DNA of 36,333 nucleotides from Paraglaciecola sp. (GTDB lineage Bacteria > Pseudomonadota > Gammaproteobacteria > Enterobacterales > Alteromonadaceae), in contig NZ_JANQVQ010000240.1 in assembly GCF_030730205.1 (NCBI RefSeq), positions 1 to 36,333 of the forward strand. The letters are read 5' to 3'. Both the position numbers and the translations under genes were made by a program. This document shows positions 8,175 to 16,588 of this stretch, in pieces. How positions within the stretch are numbered: position 1 is the first letter of the stretch; each line of letters starts with the position of its first letter. Under the pieces are notes generated by a model. It worked only from the letters and a program-made list of their open reading frames with translations. It had not been told where the DNA came from and ran no database searches.

Positions 8175-9326
8175 TTACATGTTATTATTATGTTGTTTTA
8201 TGCCGTTCACCCAGCAGTGGGTAATCGATAACGCATCGTCGAGCAGCAACATATTAGCTTGCTGTCCCACGCGTAAATATCCCAAACGGTGCTGGGCATT
8301 AAGTAAATTAGCAGGCGTAGAGGTGGCCATTCTTAAACTATCTACTAACGGAATCTGTAAATCAAAATGACAGTTTTTCACCGCGCCAATCATATCAAGT
8401 GCCGAGCCAGCCAGTGTGCCATCTGGTAAGGTCAACTTTGACCCTTCCCGCTGAATAACCGTGCCCATATAAGGCAGTTGTTGCATATCACTGCCCACGT
8501 GCGCCATTGCATCGGTGACCAAAATCATACGTTGTGCGCCCTTACACTGATACGCCAGTTTAACGCTCAGTGGGTGGACGTGATGGTGATCAACAATAAT
8601 ACCGCAATAGGCTTGCTGCGCAGACAGAGCCGCTCCTACCATGCCCGGTTCACGGCTGGTTAATGGCGACATTGCATTATATAAATGGGTAAAACCAACT
8701 GCGCCGGCTTCTATCGCTTTGAGGGCGGTTTCGGCATCAGTATTTGAGTGGCCTAAAAAGACTAAAACACCACGTGCGCTTAACTCTTTAATCACATCCG
8801 GCGCAACGGTTTCAGGTGCAACAGTGACCACCACCTTACCCAAATCAGTACGGCTAAAAACCTGTAACTCTTTGTCTGTGATTGCGCGCACATACTCTGC
8901 ACTGTGAATGCCGCGTTTAGGCAGAGATAAATGCGGCCCTTCAAAATGCACACCAACAATAATTGAATGTTGTGCAGCCATCACGCTAGCGATAGATTCT
9001 GCTGCCTCTTCCATCACGCTCAGTCTATCTGTGATCACCGTTGGTAGCATGGAAGTAGTGCCAAATTGCAGATGGGCCGTTGCCATGGTGTTTAAGGTGT
9101 TTACGCTTGGTGTACTATTAAATAAATCACCGCCACCGCCATTAACTTGAATGTCAATAAATCCGGGACTCACCAAACCGTCGAGCACTTCGGCCGTGTC
9201 ACTAGCCAGACTATTGGCACGTAAGCTATTAATGAGGCCGTTTTTGATGGTGAAACTAACATTTACAAGTAGTTTTTCACCATCGAAAAAGCGCGCTGCA
9301 AAGTAATTGTGGGTCACATCTTTCAT
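8175..9326 (-). CDS. nagA: N-acetylglucosamine-6-phosphate deacetylase NagA
   Basis: A 383-residue amidohydrolase that removes acetate from GlcNAc-6-phosphate to give glucosamine-6-phosphate. Visible landmarks: SPGFIDIQVNGGGG near the N-terminus, the metal ligand segment HFEGPHLS (Glu), the histidines of FLGHSNTDAE and FTHLYNAMSP, substrate-site DHHHVHP, and the catalytic Asp of LVTDAMAHVG. Length is normal. Its ATG overlaps the stop of the upstream deaminase gene (ATGA), so translation is coupled. It works between NagK and NagB-II in the cytoplasm. Confidence 0.97.
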   Translation of the reverse strand: MKDVTHNYFAARFFDGEKLLVNVSFTIKNGLINSLRANSLASDTAEVLDGLVSPGFIDIQVNGGGGDLFNSTPSVNTLNTMATAHLQFGTTSMLPTVITDRLSVMEEAAESIASVMAAQHSIIVGVHFEGPHLSLPKRGIHSAEYVRAITDKELQVFSRTDLGKVVVTVAPETVAPDVIKELSARGVLVFLGHSNTDAETALKAIEAGAVGFTHLYNAMSPLTSREPGMVGAALSAQQAYCGIIVDHHHVHPLSVKLAYQCKGAQRMILVTDAMAHVGSDMQQLPYMGTVIQREGSKLTLPDGTLAGSALDMIGAVKNCHFDLQIPLVDSLRMATSTPANLLNAQHRLGYLRVGQQANMLLLDDALSITHCWVNGIKQHNNNM

Positions 9327-10327
9327 CGAGTTTGGGTCACTTTATTTAAACCAACGGGATTATCGGGATCGCAGCCCATTTGCTGAGCAATATGCTCAAT
9401 ATCCAAATAGAAACGCTGCATGATCAACAATGGCAAAAAACGCGGTGAGGTATCGGCATCAATAAAAGACAAGGTGCATACCTTGCCACCACGGGCTTTA
9501 ATTTCGTCTATCTGCTCACTATGCGCAACAATACTTTCGTCAACGACACTGATATCGATAATTGTCATCTGTTTGTTTAACAAAGAAATAGGCCCGTGTA
9601 AAAATTCTGCACTACTGAAAGCTTCGGCTTGAATGGCGCAAATCTCTTTAATTTTGAGTGAAATCTCGCGGGCAATGGCGTAACCAAATCCTCGACCTAA
9701 CACCACGCAATGGCGTAAATTTTGTAATACATCTAAGTGTAATTGCGGCTTCGAGGCCTGTGCTTGTGCCATTAAGGTCGGCAAAGTAGTCATGTGGCTC
9801 AAGAGTTTTTCGTCATTTTTCCAATGAGCCACAATATGTAAAATACTAAATAAGGTGCATAAATAGGTTTTTGTTGCTGCAACGGCTTTTTCAGGGCCCG
9901 CTAATAAAGGAATAAATACATCAGCAATGTCAGCGAGTGGCGACGCCTCATCGTTAACTAAAGCAACACATAAGGCGCCTGATGCTTTTGCCGCTTTTGC
10001 TTGCGCAAGCACGTCTGGGCTGCGACCCGATTGCGAAATAATAATCACCAAGGCTCGTTTTAGATCCAAAGACTTTCCAAAAATACTCGCGACCGATGGC
10101 GCTGCAGATGACACGGGAATACCTAATTCAACTTCAATCAAATACTTAGCATACACACCCGCATGGTCAGAGGTACCACGCCCCACAATATAGACATATT
10201 CTGGAGAAAAGGCGCGTATCTGCTTGGCCAAATTAAAATAGAGATTTGCGTGCGCCGCGGCATGTACGCGAAATCGCTCTGGCGTTTCACTGACTTCTTG
10301 AAACATTAAACTTTTTTTTGTGGTCAT
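9323..10327 (-). CDS. nagB-II: SIS-domain glucosamine-6-phosphate deaminase NagB-II
   Basis: A 334-residue protein with two SIS domains, as in the isomerase half of GlmS but without the glutaminase domain. It converts glucosamine-6-phosphate to fructose-6-phosphate and ammonia. Sugar-phosphate motifs: VGRGTSDHAG, ISQSGRSPDVL, AATKTYL and GRGFGYAIAREISLKIKE; the C-terminus (AQQMGCDPDNPVGLNKVT) is typical of this subgroup. It is a non-orthologous replacement of classical NagB, known from Shewanella nag operons. It overlaps both its neighbours by ATGA (nagK upstream, nagA downstream), so three genes are coupled. Confidence 0.94.
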   Translation of the reverse strand: MTTKKSLMFQEVSETPERFRVHAAAHANLYFNLAKQIRAFSPEYVYIVGRGTSDHAGVYAKYLIEVELGIPVSSAAPSVASIFGKSLDLKRALVIIISQSGRSPDVLAQAKAAKASGALCVALVNDEASPLADIADVFIPLLAGPEKAVAATKTYLCTLFSILHIVAHWKNDEKLLSHMTTLPTLMAQAQASKPQLHLDVLQNLRHCVVLGRGFGYAIAREISLKIKEICAIQAEAFSSAEFLHGPISLLNKQMTIIDISVVDESIVAHSEQIDEIKARGGKVCTLSFIDADTSPRFLPLLIMQRFYLDIEHIAQQMGCDPDNPVGLNKVTQTR

Positions 10328-11214
10328 GATGACTTCTTCTTAAATAAGGTTCTGGCTAGTTGTACCGCACCTGTTTCTGGTGAGCATAGTGGTGTACTGA
10401 GTAAGGTTTGCGTCTGTGCATTAAAATACCCACAAAGGCGTTTAGCGATTGTGCCAATCATTGCGATGCGAGGGGGCTGGGTATGGTTAACCCGCTGGAT
10501 AAGATGTTCTAAATAGCCCACCGCCTCACCAACAATAAGCACTGCATTGGCATCAGCTTGCTCATAAAACTTCAATACAAGCGGTGCAAATTGGGCGTAT
10601 TCAGCAGGCGCAAATTTTAGTGCATGCCCTACAATATCGGTGGCGCTATGCGCATTGAAATGCTGAGCTATGTGCTCGGTTAGGCCTGACGGTATGCGCA
10701 TCTTGTCTAAACTTTCAAGGGTATAAACCAAAGCCTGCCAGCCCAACCACGCGCCACTACCTTTATCCCCCAAGGGAAAACCATGGCCGCCCACAATAGT
10801 ATGTTTTCCCCTTACCACCGAAAACGCCGATGAACCTGTACCGCTGATAATAATTCCACCGTCGTTGCCGCCATGGGCTCCTAAACAGGCAATGTGTAAG
10901 TCAGTGGTCAAATACATGTTGGCAAAAGGGTGTTGCCACTCTTCTATCAATAATCGGTATTTTGGAATATTAACGCCGGCTAAACCCAGCACAACAGAGG
11001 AGCGACTGAAGTCATCTTCACCCAATCCAGCTTGTTGTAAAGCGAGCAAACTCGACGTAAGAATTGATTGCTTGGCTACTTGGCTATCTCGCGCAGGATT
11101 GGCAGATCCCGATAATCCTTCGCCCAACAACTCACCTTGTGCGTTTTCTAAACGCGCTTGGCACTTGGTGCCACCGCCGTCTATACCAATAAAAAGTTGT
11201 TTACCTTTGTCCAC
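10324..11214 (-). CDS. nagK: N-acetylglucosamine kinase, BadF/BadG type
   Basis: A 296-residue ASKHA-fold kinase that phosphorylates N-acetylglucosamine at O6 after uptake by NagP. The phosphate-1 motif IGIDGGGTK is at residues 9-17, ISGTGSSAF is the phosphate-2 region, and GHGFPLGDKGSGAWLG follows. The sequence belongs to the BadF/BcrAD group, like eukaryotic GlcNAc kinase, not to the ROK family of E. coli NagK. The start is a GTG at 11214 with AGG six bases upstream; no better ATG precedes IGIDGGGTK. The stop overlaps the deaminase start (ATGA). The gap to nagX upstream is 50 bp. Confidence 0.93.
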   Translation of the reverse strand: MDKGKQLFIGIDGGGTKCQARLENAQGELLGEGLSGSANPARDSQVAKQSILTSSLLALQQAGLGEDDFSRSSVVLGLAGVNIPKYRLLIEEWQHPFANMYLTTDLHIACLGAHGGNDGGIIISGTGSSAFSVVRGKHTIVGGHGFPLGDKGSGAWLGWQALVYTLESLDKMRIPSGLTEHIAQHFNAHSATDIVGHALKFAPAEYAQFAPLVLKFYEQADANAVLIVGEAVGYLEHLIQRVNHTQPPRIAMIGTIAKRLCGYFNAQTQTLLSTPLCSPETGAVQLARTLFKKKSS

Positions 11215-11264
11215 GTTACCTACTCTTAACTGAAATTTTCAAAATACGGATGACTCGATTCACA

Positions 11265-12347
11265 TTAAATTTTTATGAAGATCTGCTTTTTATACAGCAC
11301 CCAAACCGGCACAAAACACAGACATAAAAACATCGCAATCCACAGCGCAGAGCTGAAAAAGGGGCTAATGCCAAGACTATGTGTCAACGTTTCATAGGCC
11401 CCCAGAACAGATAAGCCATGTATTTTTAGGTCGAGTAACTTTTCAAAAATAATGTGCAGAACGTAGGCAGTAATAGCATTGGCGCCAAAAACTTGAGCAA
11501 CATAGGTAAAGCGGCGGTATTGCTTGATATCGGTACACCACATTAAAAACGCCAAGGACATACTCGCAATACCACCAGTAATGAGCACGAATGAGCTAGA
11601 CCAGATTTGCTTAATGGGTAAAAACCATAAACTCCACATTCCACCTAGCAAAGCGCAAGCAAAACCAAATACAAATAAACTCATAACCAGATACGGTAAA
11701 TCTTGCTGTTTACGAAGAATGATTTTACCCATTAGTACGCCAATGACGCCGGTGACAATAGCGGGATAGGTACTCAGCACACCTTCAGGATCCCAATCGC
11801 CGCGCCACAACATGCCTGGCAGATAAGCCATATCAAACCAATTGACGATGTTTTTTCCACGGAGCAACTGGCCAGCCTCCATACCAGGAGCGGGGACAAA
11901 TAAAATAAATAACCAGTAGCTGAGCAAGATGAAAATACTGAGTTTAACCAACTGCGAGGTAGAGCAATACAAACATAAAAAGGAGCAAACTAAGTACACA
12001 ATGGCAATACGCTGCAGCACGCCAAGCACTCTAATATCGCTAAAATGCAAATAAATCAGGTTAACTGCCATACCCAGTAAAAACATGATAATGCTTCGTT
12101 TAAGTACCTTCTTCATGATGGTGGCAGGATCATCAATACCGGGCTTAAAATTCTTTAAACCTAGGCTGATAGCAACACCTACGATGATGATAAAAAAAGG
12201 AAATACCACATCGGCAAACATAATCCCGTCCCAATAGGCATGAGAAAATTGCCCATAAGTGTTGGGACTGTTGACCATAATCATAAATATAATGGTCAAA
12301 CCTCGAAATATATCTAAGGCAAAGAGTCGAGAGCTACTAGGTTTCAT
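11265..12347 (-). CDS. nagX: NagX, HGSNAT-like transmembrane acyltransferase (DUF5009)
   Basis: A 360-residue inner-membrane protein with about ten hydrophobic segments. The N-terminus LFALDIFRGLTIIFMIMVN followed by HAYWDG (His36) and FADVVFPFFIIIVG matches bacterial homologues of human heparan-alpha-glucosaminide N-acetyltransferase (HGSNAT), in which the equivalent region faces the lumen and carries the conserved histidine. HGSNAT moves acetyl from cytosolic acetyl-CoA across a membrane onto terminal glucosamine. NagX genes occur in other nag operons, but I know of no firm activity. It is the first gene of the operon, behind a NagR-type operator, with an AAGGAC ribosome-binding site. Membership is sure; periplasmic glucosamine acetylation is inference. 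Confidence 0.88.
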   Translation of the reverse strand: MKPSSSRLFALDIFRGLTIIFMIMVNSPNTYGQFSHAYWDGIMFADVVFPFFIIIVGVAISLGLKNFKPGIDDPATIMKKVLKRSIIMFLLGMAVNLIYLHFSDIRVLGVLQRIAIVYLVCSFLCLYCSTSQLVKLSIFILLSYWLFILFVPAPGMEAGQLLRGKNIVNWFDMAYLPGMLWRGDWDPEGVLSTYPAIVTGVIGVLMGKIILRKQQDLPYLVMSLFVFGFACALLGGMWSLWFLPIKQIWSSSFVLITGGIASMSLAFLMWCTDIKQYRRFTYVAQVFGANAITAYVLHIIFEKLLDLKIHGLSVLGAYETLTHSLGISPFFSSALWIAMFLCLCFVPVWVLYKKQIFIKI

Positions 12348-12421
12348 CGCTGTCCTTCTTAATATTTAACTCGCATATCATCGGCTACGCCTATTAACTG
12401 CCAGTGTTGCTTGTGCTTGCT

Positions 12422-12451
12422 ACCTTACCCATTCAATGTCAACGTTGTCAA
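12422..12451 (-). promoter_or_regulatory. Predicted promoter of the nagX-nagK-nagB-nagA-nagP operon
   Basis: On the minus strand a consensus -35 TTGACA (12451-12446) is followed after 18 bases by TAAGGT (12427-12422). Transcription would start near 12415, about 68 bases before the nagX ATG. The operator palindrome covers the -35 box and the first half of the spacer, so a bound repressor would block polymerase. The -10 is poor, so the spacing call is tentative. Confidence 0.55.
12437..12450. promoter_or_regulatory. NagR-type operator upstream of nagX
   Basis: TGTCAACGTTGTCA: a palindromic core CAACGTTG with TGT/TCA flanks. It matches the two operators at 13658 and 13680 in 13 of 14 positions (read on the appropriate strand). 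Palindromes centred on a CG step, with a central AACGTT, are usual for LacI-family repressors. It lies between nagX and nagR and may also influence nagR itself. Confidence 0.8.
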
Positions 12452-12593
12452 GGTTATTTATTCAGCGTTTAAGTGAATTATGCCACGCTATATCGTTGCA
12501 GCCATTGCGGCACAATGAATAAGAGTATTTGCGACAAACCGGTAAAATCTCTATGCTGCTAACACTTTGGGTGGGCCAAGAATGTGAGAATGA

Positions 12594-13616
12594 ATGAAAA
12601 AACCAACTATCAAGGATGTGGCAAAACTAGCCGGTGTTTCTTTTAAAACAGTATCCCGTGTGGTGAACGGAGAATCGTGTGTGAGTGAACAAGTCAAAAA
12701 CAAAGTTCAACTTTGCATCGAGCAATTAAACTACCAACCTAACCGTACGGCTCAAGTCATGCGGCGCGCCCCTAAATCTATCGCGTTTGTGTATGACAAT
12801 CCAAATAGCCATTACGTAATAGAAATGCAAAACGGCATCTTGAGTGAGTGCCGAAAAAAAGGTTTTGAGTTAGTCATCCACCCTACCGACTCTCATTCAG
12901 AACAAGTAAAAAAAGACTTAGCGTCAATGATAGGAACCAACTTAATTGGTGGGGTTATTCTCACCCCACCTCTGTCTGAAAATAATCAACTGATTACCTA
13001 CTTGCTGAACCTCGACGCTAAGGTTGTGAGAATTCTATCTGGCTCACAAGCGCCGGATAACTTATCGCCAACCATCTATGTGGATGACATCAATGCCGGA
13101 CAAAAAATCACCAACCACCTGCTCACTTGCGGGCATAAACGCATTGCTTTTATAGGCCATCAGCCCTCACATATGTCGAGTGAAGGAAGGCTAACTGGCT
13201 ATCGGAAGGCGCTAGCAACATCATCTATACAAATAGATGAAAACATTATCTTACCCGGTGAATTCACCTTTGAATCCGGCGTAGAAATGACGAATAAGCT
13301 GATGGAAAAGAAACCGCGACCTACAGCTATTTTTGCTTGTAATGACGAAATTGCAGCTGGTGCTATTTTTGCTGCACGCTTAAGAAATTTACGTGTTCCT
13401 GAAGACATTTCCATCGTAGGTTTTGAAGACAGTCCCTTTTCCCGTCAGACTTGGCCTAAATTAACCACGGTGCATCAACCCAACGCCGATATCGCGGCAA
13501 AAGCCGCGGCGTTTCTGATTGATTTGATGTTGGATGTTCCCTGCGCTAAACCAAAGTCTTATGGCTTTCAATTAGACCTTGTTGAGCGAGATTCCGTGTT
13601 TCAACTTGCCGACTAA
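12594..13616 (+). CDS. nagR: LacI-family transcriptional regulator of the nag regulon
   Basis: A 340-residue LacI/GalR repressor. The N-terminal helix-turn-helix is clear (TIKDVAKLAGVSFKTVSRVV) with the hinge region NRTAQVMRRAPK, followed by a periplasmic-binding-protein-like effector domain ending in the usual FEDSPFSRQTWPKLTTVHQP. It lies between the two nag transcription units and beside three matching 14-bp palindromes, so it most likely represses both until a GlcNAc-derived inducer is present. In Shewanella the analogous LacI-type NagR does this. The inducer here is not known. Transcribed away from nagX; the gap is 246 bp. A second in-frame-shifted ATG at 12590 is not used. Confidence 0.93.
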   Translation: MKKPTIKDVAKLAGVSFKTVSRVVNGESCVSEQVKNKVQLCIEQLNYQPNRTAQVMRRAPKSIAFVYDNPNSHYVIEMQNGILSECRKKGFELVIHPTDSHSEQVKKDLASMIGTNLIGGVILTPPLSENNQLITYLLNLDAKVVRILSGSQAPDNLSPTIYVDDINAGQKITNHLLTCGHKRIAFIGHQPSHMSSEGRLTGYRKALATSSIQIDENIILPGEFTFESGVEMTNKLMEKKPRPTAIFACNDEIAAGAIFAARLRNLRVPEDISIVGFEDSPFSRQTWPKLTTVHQPNADIAAKAAAFLIDLMLDVPCAKPKSYGFQLDLVERDSVFQLAD

Positions 13617-13644
13617 GCCAAACTTGGTTGCGACTTAGTCCTTT

Positions 13645-13663
13645 TTGACATTAAAAATGTCAA
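13645..13663. repeat. Inverted repeat TTGACAT / ATGTCAA between nagR and the receptor gene
   Basis: TTGACAT (13645-13651) and ATGTCAA (13657-13663) flank a 5-base spacer. The right arm is shared with the first strong operator (13658-13671). This gives a fifth TGACA half-site upstream of the two full operators and might help a further repressor dimer to bind; it could also be chance in an AT-rich region. Confidence 0.4.
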
Positions 13664-13671
13664 CGTTGACA
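13658..13671. promoter_or_regulatory. NagR-type operator 1 upstream of the TonB-dependent receptor
   Basis: TGTCAACGTTGACA is a perfect 14-bp palindrome. Its centre is exactly 22 bp from the centre of the second operator, about two helical turns, so two repressor dimers could bind on the same face of the DNA. Confidence 0.85.
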
Positions 13672-13679
13672 AATTAACA

Positions 13680-13693
13680 TGACAACGTTGACA
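13680..13693. promoter_or_regulatory. NagR-type operator 2 upstream of the TonB-dependent receptor
   Basis: TGACAACGTTGACA differs from operator 1 at one base and is identical, read on the minus strand, to the nagX operator. Its last six bases form the predicted -35 box of the receptor promoter. Confidence 0.85.
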
Positions 13694-13716
13694 AACAATT
13701 TTCTCAATGATAGCGT
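13688..13716 (+). promoter_or_regulatory. Predicted promoter of the TonB-dependent receptor gene
   Basis: Consensus -35 TTGACA (13688-13693), 17-base spacer, then TAGCGT (13711-13716) as a partial -10. Transcription would start near 13723, leaving about 90 bases of leader before the ATG at 13814. The -35 lies inside operator 2, which predicts direct repression by NagR. Confidence 0.6.
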
Positions 13717-13813
13717 AAAACCAGAGTGATTAAAAAATCACCGCCCCATTGGTTACACCATGGGTTATTGACTTCATTTGAATGGTTTATTTGCAACAAC
13801 AAAAAGAGAGAAC

Positions 13814-16468
13814 ATGATGAAAACACAAGGGTTATACAGGTTGCGAAACAAAACTATTCTCGCTGCAGTCATTTCTGGCTTACTAGCACCGCAAATTGCT
13901 TTCGGGCAAGAACCGCTGACAGTCGAAGAAGACGTTGAGAAAATTTCTATTACCTATCGAGCAAGCTTAGCTGCCGCAGCAGACATGAAGCGTGAAGAAA
14001 ACAAAGTGGCGGATATCATCACCTCTGAAGATATTGGTAAATTTCCCACTGAGAATATCGCTGAAGCTATTCAGCGTATTCCAGGTGTGCAAATATCAAA
14101 CCTCAATGGTCGAGGGTCAACCATCAGTGTTCGGGGCTTAGGTTCACAATTTGCCAGAACCACACTCAACGGCCAAACGTTTAAAAGTGCCGATTTCACC
14201 AGTGGCTTTCGCTTTGACATTATTCAATCAGAGTTAGCTTCCAATATTTCAGTGATTAAATCGCCTACCGCAGATATGGATAGCGGCGGTTTATCCGGTA
14301 CCATCAATATCGATACCACCGATCCTTTGTTTTATTCTGAGCGAAAATTACTGGTATCAGGCAAGGCCCAATATTCTGAATTATCGCCTACGGGCGATGT
14401 GACCCCCAAGGGCACCGTGACGTATATTGATCAGTTTTTAGATAATACCTTAGGTGTATTTTTAAATGCCGGGTACCAAGAACTCGACGATCGCGTCGAC
14501 AATATGTGGATGGGGCGTTGGTTTGAAAATGATGATGGTACTGTCACGCCAAGACGCCCTCGATTCCGCCGCATTGATCGTGAGACTGAACGTAGCCTAT
14601 TAAACGGTGCAATTCAGTGGCGCCCCAACAGTCAATTTGAAGCCAAATTAACCGGCGTTTATGCCAAAGACGACACCGCTCAAGACTTAAACCAACAGGT
14701 ATTTTTGTTTAACCGCGATCAAATAACTACCGTGGGCGAAGCAAGCAATGGTGTGTATTCGCATATTAACATCAATGGTTTTACCCTTGAAAATAACCGG
14801 CAATTAGAAGACAAAAACGCCACCAGCAAGGCTTTGACTCTTGAGAGTAAATATACCCTCGAAGATTGGATCCTATCGAGCGTGCTCAACTATACGTCGG
14901 GCAAAGCAAAACATGGTGAAGAAGCGGCAATCTTAGCTACCGTAATTGATGCAGAATTAGACATTTCAGACAAAGACAATATTATCTTTACGCCCTCTAG
15001 CAACTTAGCTGATGCGGCATTATACCCAGCGATTATGCCCCGAAATGAATACCCTAACGGTGCAGATCGCTTTATGGAATCTGATGAAACCTCAATACAG
15101 TTCGATGCCAAAAAACTATTAGGCGAGGGTTTCTTCAGTGCCCTAGCGATAGGGGTAAAGTACAGTAATGAAACCTTTGACCGAGAAGTATATCGGACTG
15201 ACCGAGCAGCCATTGGCGACGCAGATCCAGATGATCTCCCCTTAATGGCAGAATACGGTGAGCTGGTAAGTGACTTTTTAGACAACGAAATGTCGGTTCC
15301 CCACAGTTGGATTGCGCCTAATATCCAAGCTTACCGTGATGCATTAAAAGCTGAAGGTGCGGTTGTTCCAACCTTTTTTGCTGCTCAATCAAGTTACTCC
15401 ATCGAGCGTGATGTATTTTCTGCATATTTAATGGCTGATTTTGAAACCGAAATCGCTGGGTTTCCTGTAAGGGGTAATATTGGTGGCCGTTACGAAACCA
15501 CCAACCGAGACATTAATACTTATCTGACCGGTGATACCAACCCATTAAACGGAGAAATTAAAGAAATCATTGGTGACTATACCAGTTCATTTGATTACAG
15601 CAATTTCTTACCCAGTGCCAATATCGTCTTTGAGTTAAATGACGAAATGCAAGTGCGTTTTGCCGCGGCTAAAGTACTCGTTAGACCTATTATTACTTCT
15701 GATACTCAGCTTGCCCCATCAGAAACGGCATCAAATAACTCATTCGGCACCTCCACCTACGATATCAATTTAGGCCAAACCGAAATGGAAGCCATGACGG
15801 CAGACCAAGTCGACTTAGGCTGGGAATGGTATTACGGCGAAGGTGATTCAGTCACCGTTAGTCTATTCGCCAAAGGCATTAAAAACGGTACCGTAACAGA
15901 ATTTGTTTGCCCCAGTGATTACAACGGCACTGCGTTAAGCGCTAGCGGCAGTGATTGCATTGATGGTAGCGGCAATATTTACGATATCAGTAGCACTTAC
16001 AACGACTCATCAACCCTCAATATCAAAGGGTATGAGTTAGCGTGGAATCAAGGCTTTGACCCGTTTTTACCCGTTGCGGGTTTTGGTATGTCGAGTAACT
16101 ATACCCGTATTTTAGTGGGAGATAGCGAAGGATACACCCTAACTAATTCATCAGAGCAGACGTGGAACCTCACTGGTTATTGGGAAGATGATCAGTTCAG
16201 TGCACGTATTTCACTGAATCATCGCAGTCCTTATATTCAAGACAGTACCGATGCATTTTTTGCTCGTGAAGGTCGTGTAGTTGATGGGCGCAATCAAATT
16301 GATGTGTTATTAGGTTGGGAGGTTACCGAACAGCTTAACCTGCGCTTCGGTGCGCTTAACCTTAACGGTCAAGATGAAGAAGCTTATCGCGATGAAGAGA
16401 CTCAAGCTTGGCAAACACTTAGCGTGATTGGTCGCAGTTACTATTTAAATGCGACCTACAGCTTTTAA
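13814..16468 (+). CDS. TonB-dependent outer-membrane receptor of the nag regulon
   Basis: An 884-residue outer-membrane transporter. Signal peptide about 1-32 (ILAAVISGLLAPQIAFG), then a plug domain (IPGVQISNLNGRGSTISVRGLGSQFARTTLNG) and a long beta-barrel ending in YYLNATYSF with the C-terminal Phe used by the barrel-assembly machinery. I chose ATG 13814 (MMKTQ) because AAGAGAG precedes it; an upstream ATG at 13778 would put hydrophilic residues before the signal peptide. It resembles the receptors found with carbohydrate genes in Alteromonadales and Xanthomonadales. With NagR operators in front and GH89 behind, its cargo is probably a GlcNAc-containing oligosaccharide. The ligand is inferred only from context. 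Confidence 0.93.
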   Translation: MMKTQGLYRLRNKTILAAVISGLLAPQIAFGQEPLTVEEDVEKISITYRASLAAAADMKREENKVADIITSEDIGKFPTENIAEAIQRIPGVQISNLNGRGSTISVRGLGSQFARTTLNGQTFKSADFTSGFRFDIIQSELASNISVIKSPTADMDSGGLSGTINIDTTDPLFYSERKLLVSGKAQYSELSPTGDVTPKGTVTYIDQFLDNTLGVFLNAGYQELDDRVDNMWMGRWFENDDGTVTPRRPRFRRIDRETERSLLNGAIQWRPNSQFEAKLTGVYAKDDTAQDLNQQVFLFNRDQITTVGEASNGVYSHININGFTLENNRQLEDKNATSKALTLESKYTLEDWILSSVLNYTSGKAKHGEEAAILATVIDAELDISDKDNIIFTPSSNLADAALYPAIMPRNEYPNGADRFMESDETSIQFDAKKLLGEGFFSALAIGVKYSNETFDREVYRTDRAAIGDADPDDLPLMAEYGELVSDFLDNEMSVPHSWIAPNIQAYRDALKAEGAVVPTFFAAQSSYSIERDVFSAYLMADFETEIAGFPVRGNIGGRYETTNRDINTYLTGDTNPLNGEIKEIIGDYTSSFDYSNFLPSANIVFELNDEMQVRFAAAKVLVRPIITSDTQLAPSETASNNSFGTSTYDINLGQTEMEAMTADQVDLGWEWYYGEGDSVTVSLFAKGIKNGTVTEFVCPSDYNGTALSASGSDCIDGSGNIYDISSTYNDSSTLNIKGYELAWNQGFDPFLPVAGFGMSSNYTRILVGDSEGYTLTNSSEQTWNLTGYWEDDQFSARISLNHRSPYIQDSTDAFFAREGRVVDGRNQIDVLLGWEVTEQLNLRFGALNLNGQDEEAYRDEETQAWQTLSVIGRSYYLNATYSF

Positions 16469-16484
16469 CTCGTTCATGTGTGTG

Positions 16485-16523
16485 GGGCACACAAACAGCA
16501 TCGCTGATTGCTGTGCCCTTTTT
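16485..16523 (+). terminator. Terminator between the receptor and GH89 genes
   Basis: GGGCACA (16485-16491) pairs with TGTGCCC (16512-16518) and is followed by TTTTT. It lies 17 bp after the receptor stop and 66 bp before the GH89 start, so GH89 is expressed by read-through or from a promoter I could not identify in the short gap. Confidence 0.8.
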
Positions 16524-16588
16524 ATGTCTTCACATCGTATTTACTCAATGTGTAAGATGACTTTAGTACAGTAAAAAGGATAAATTCA

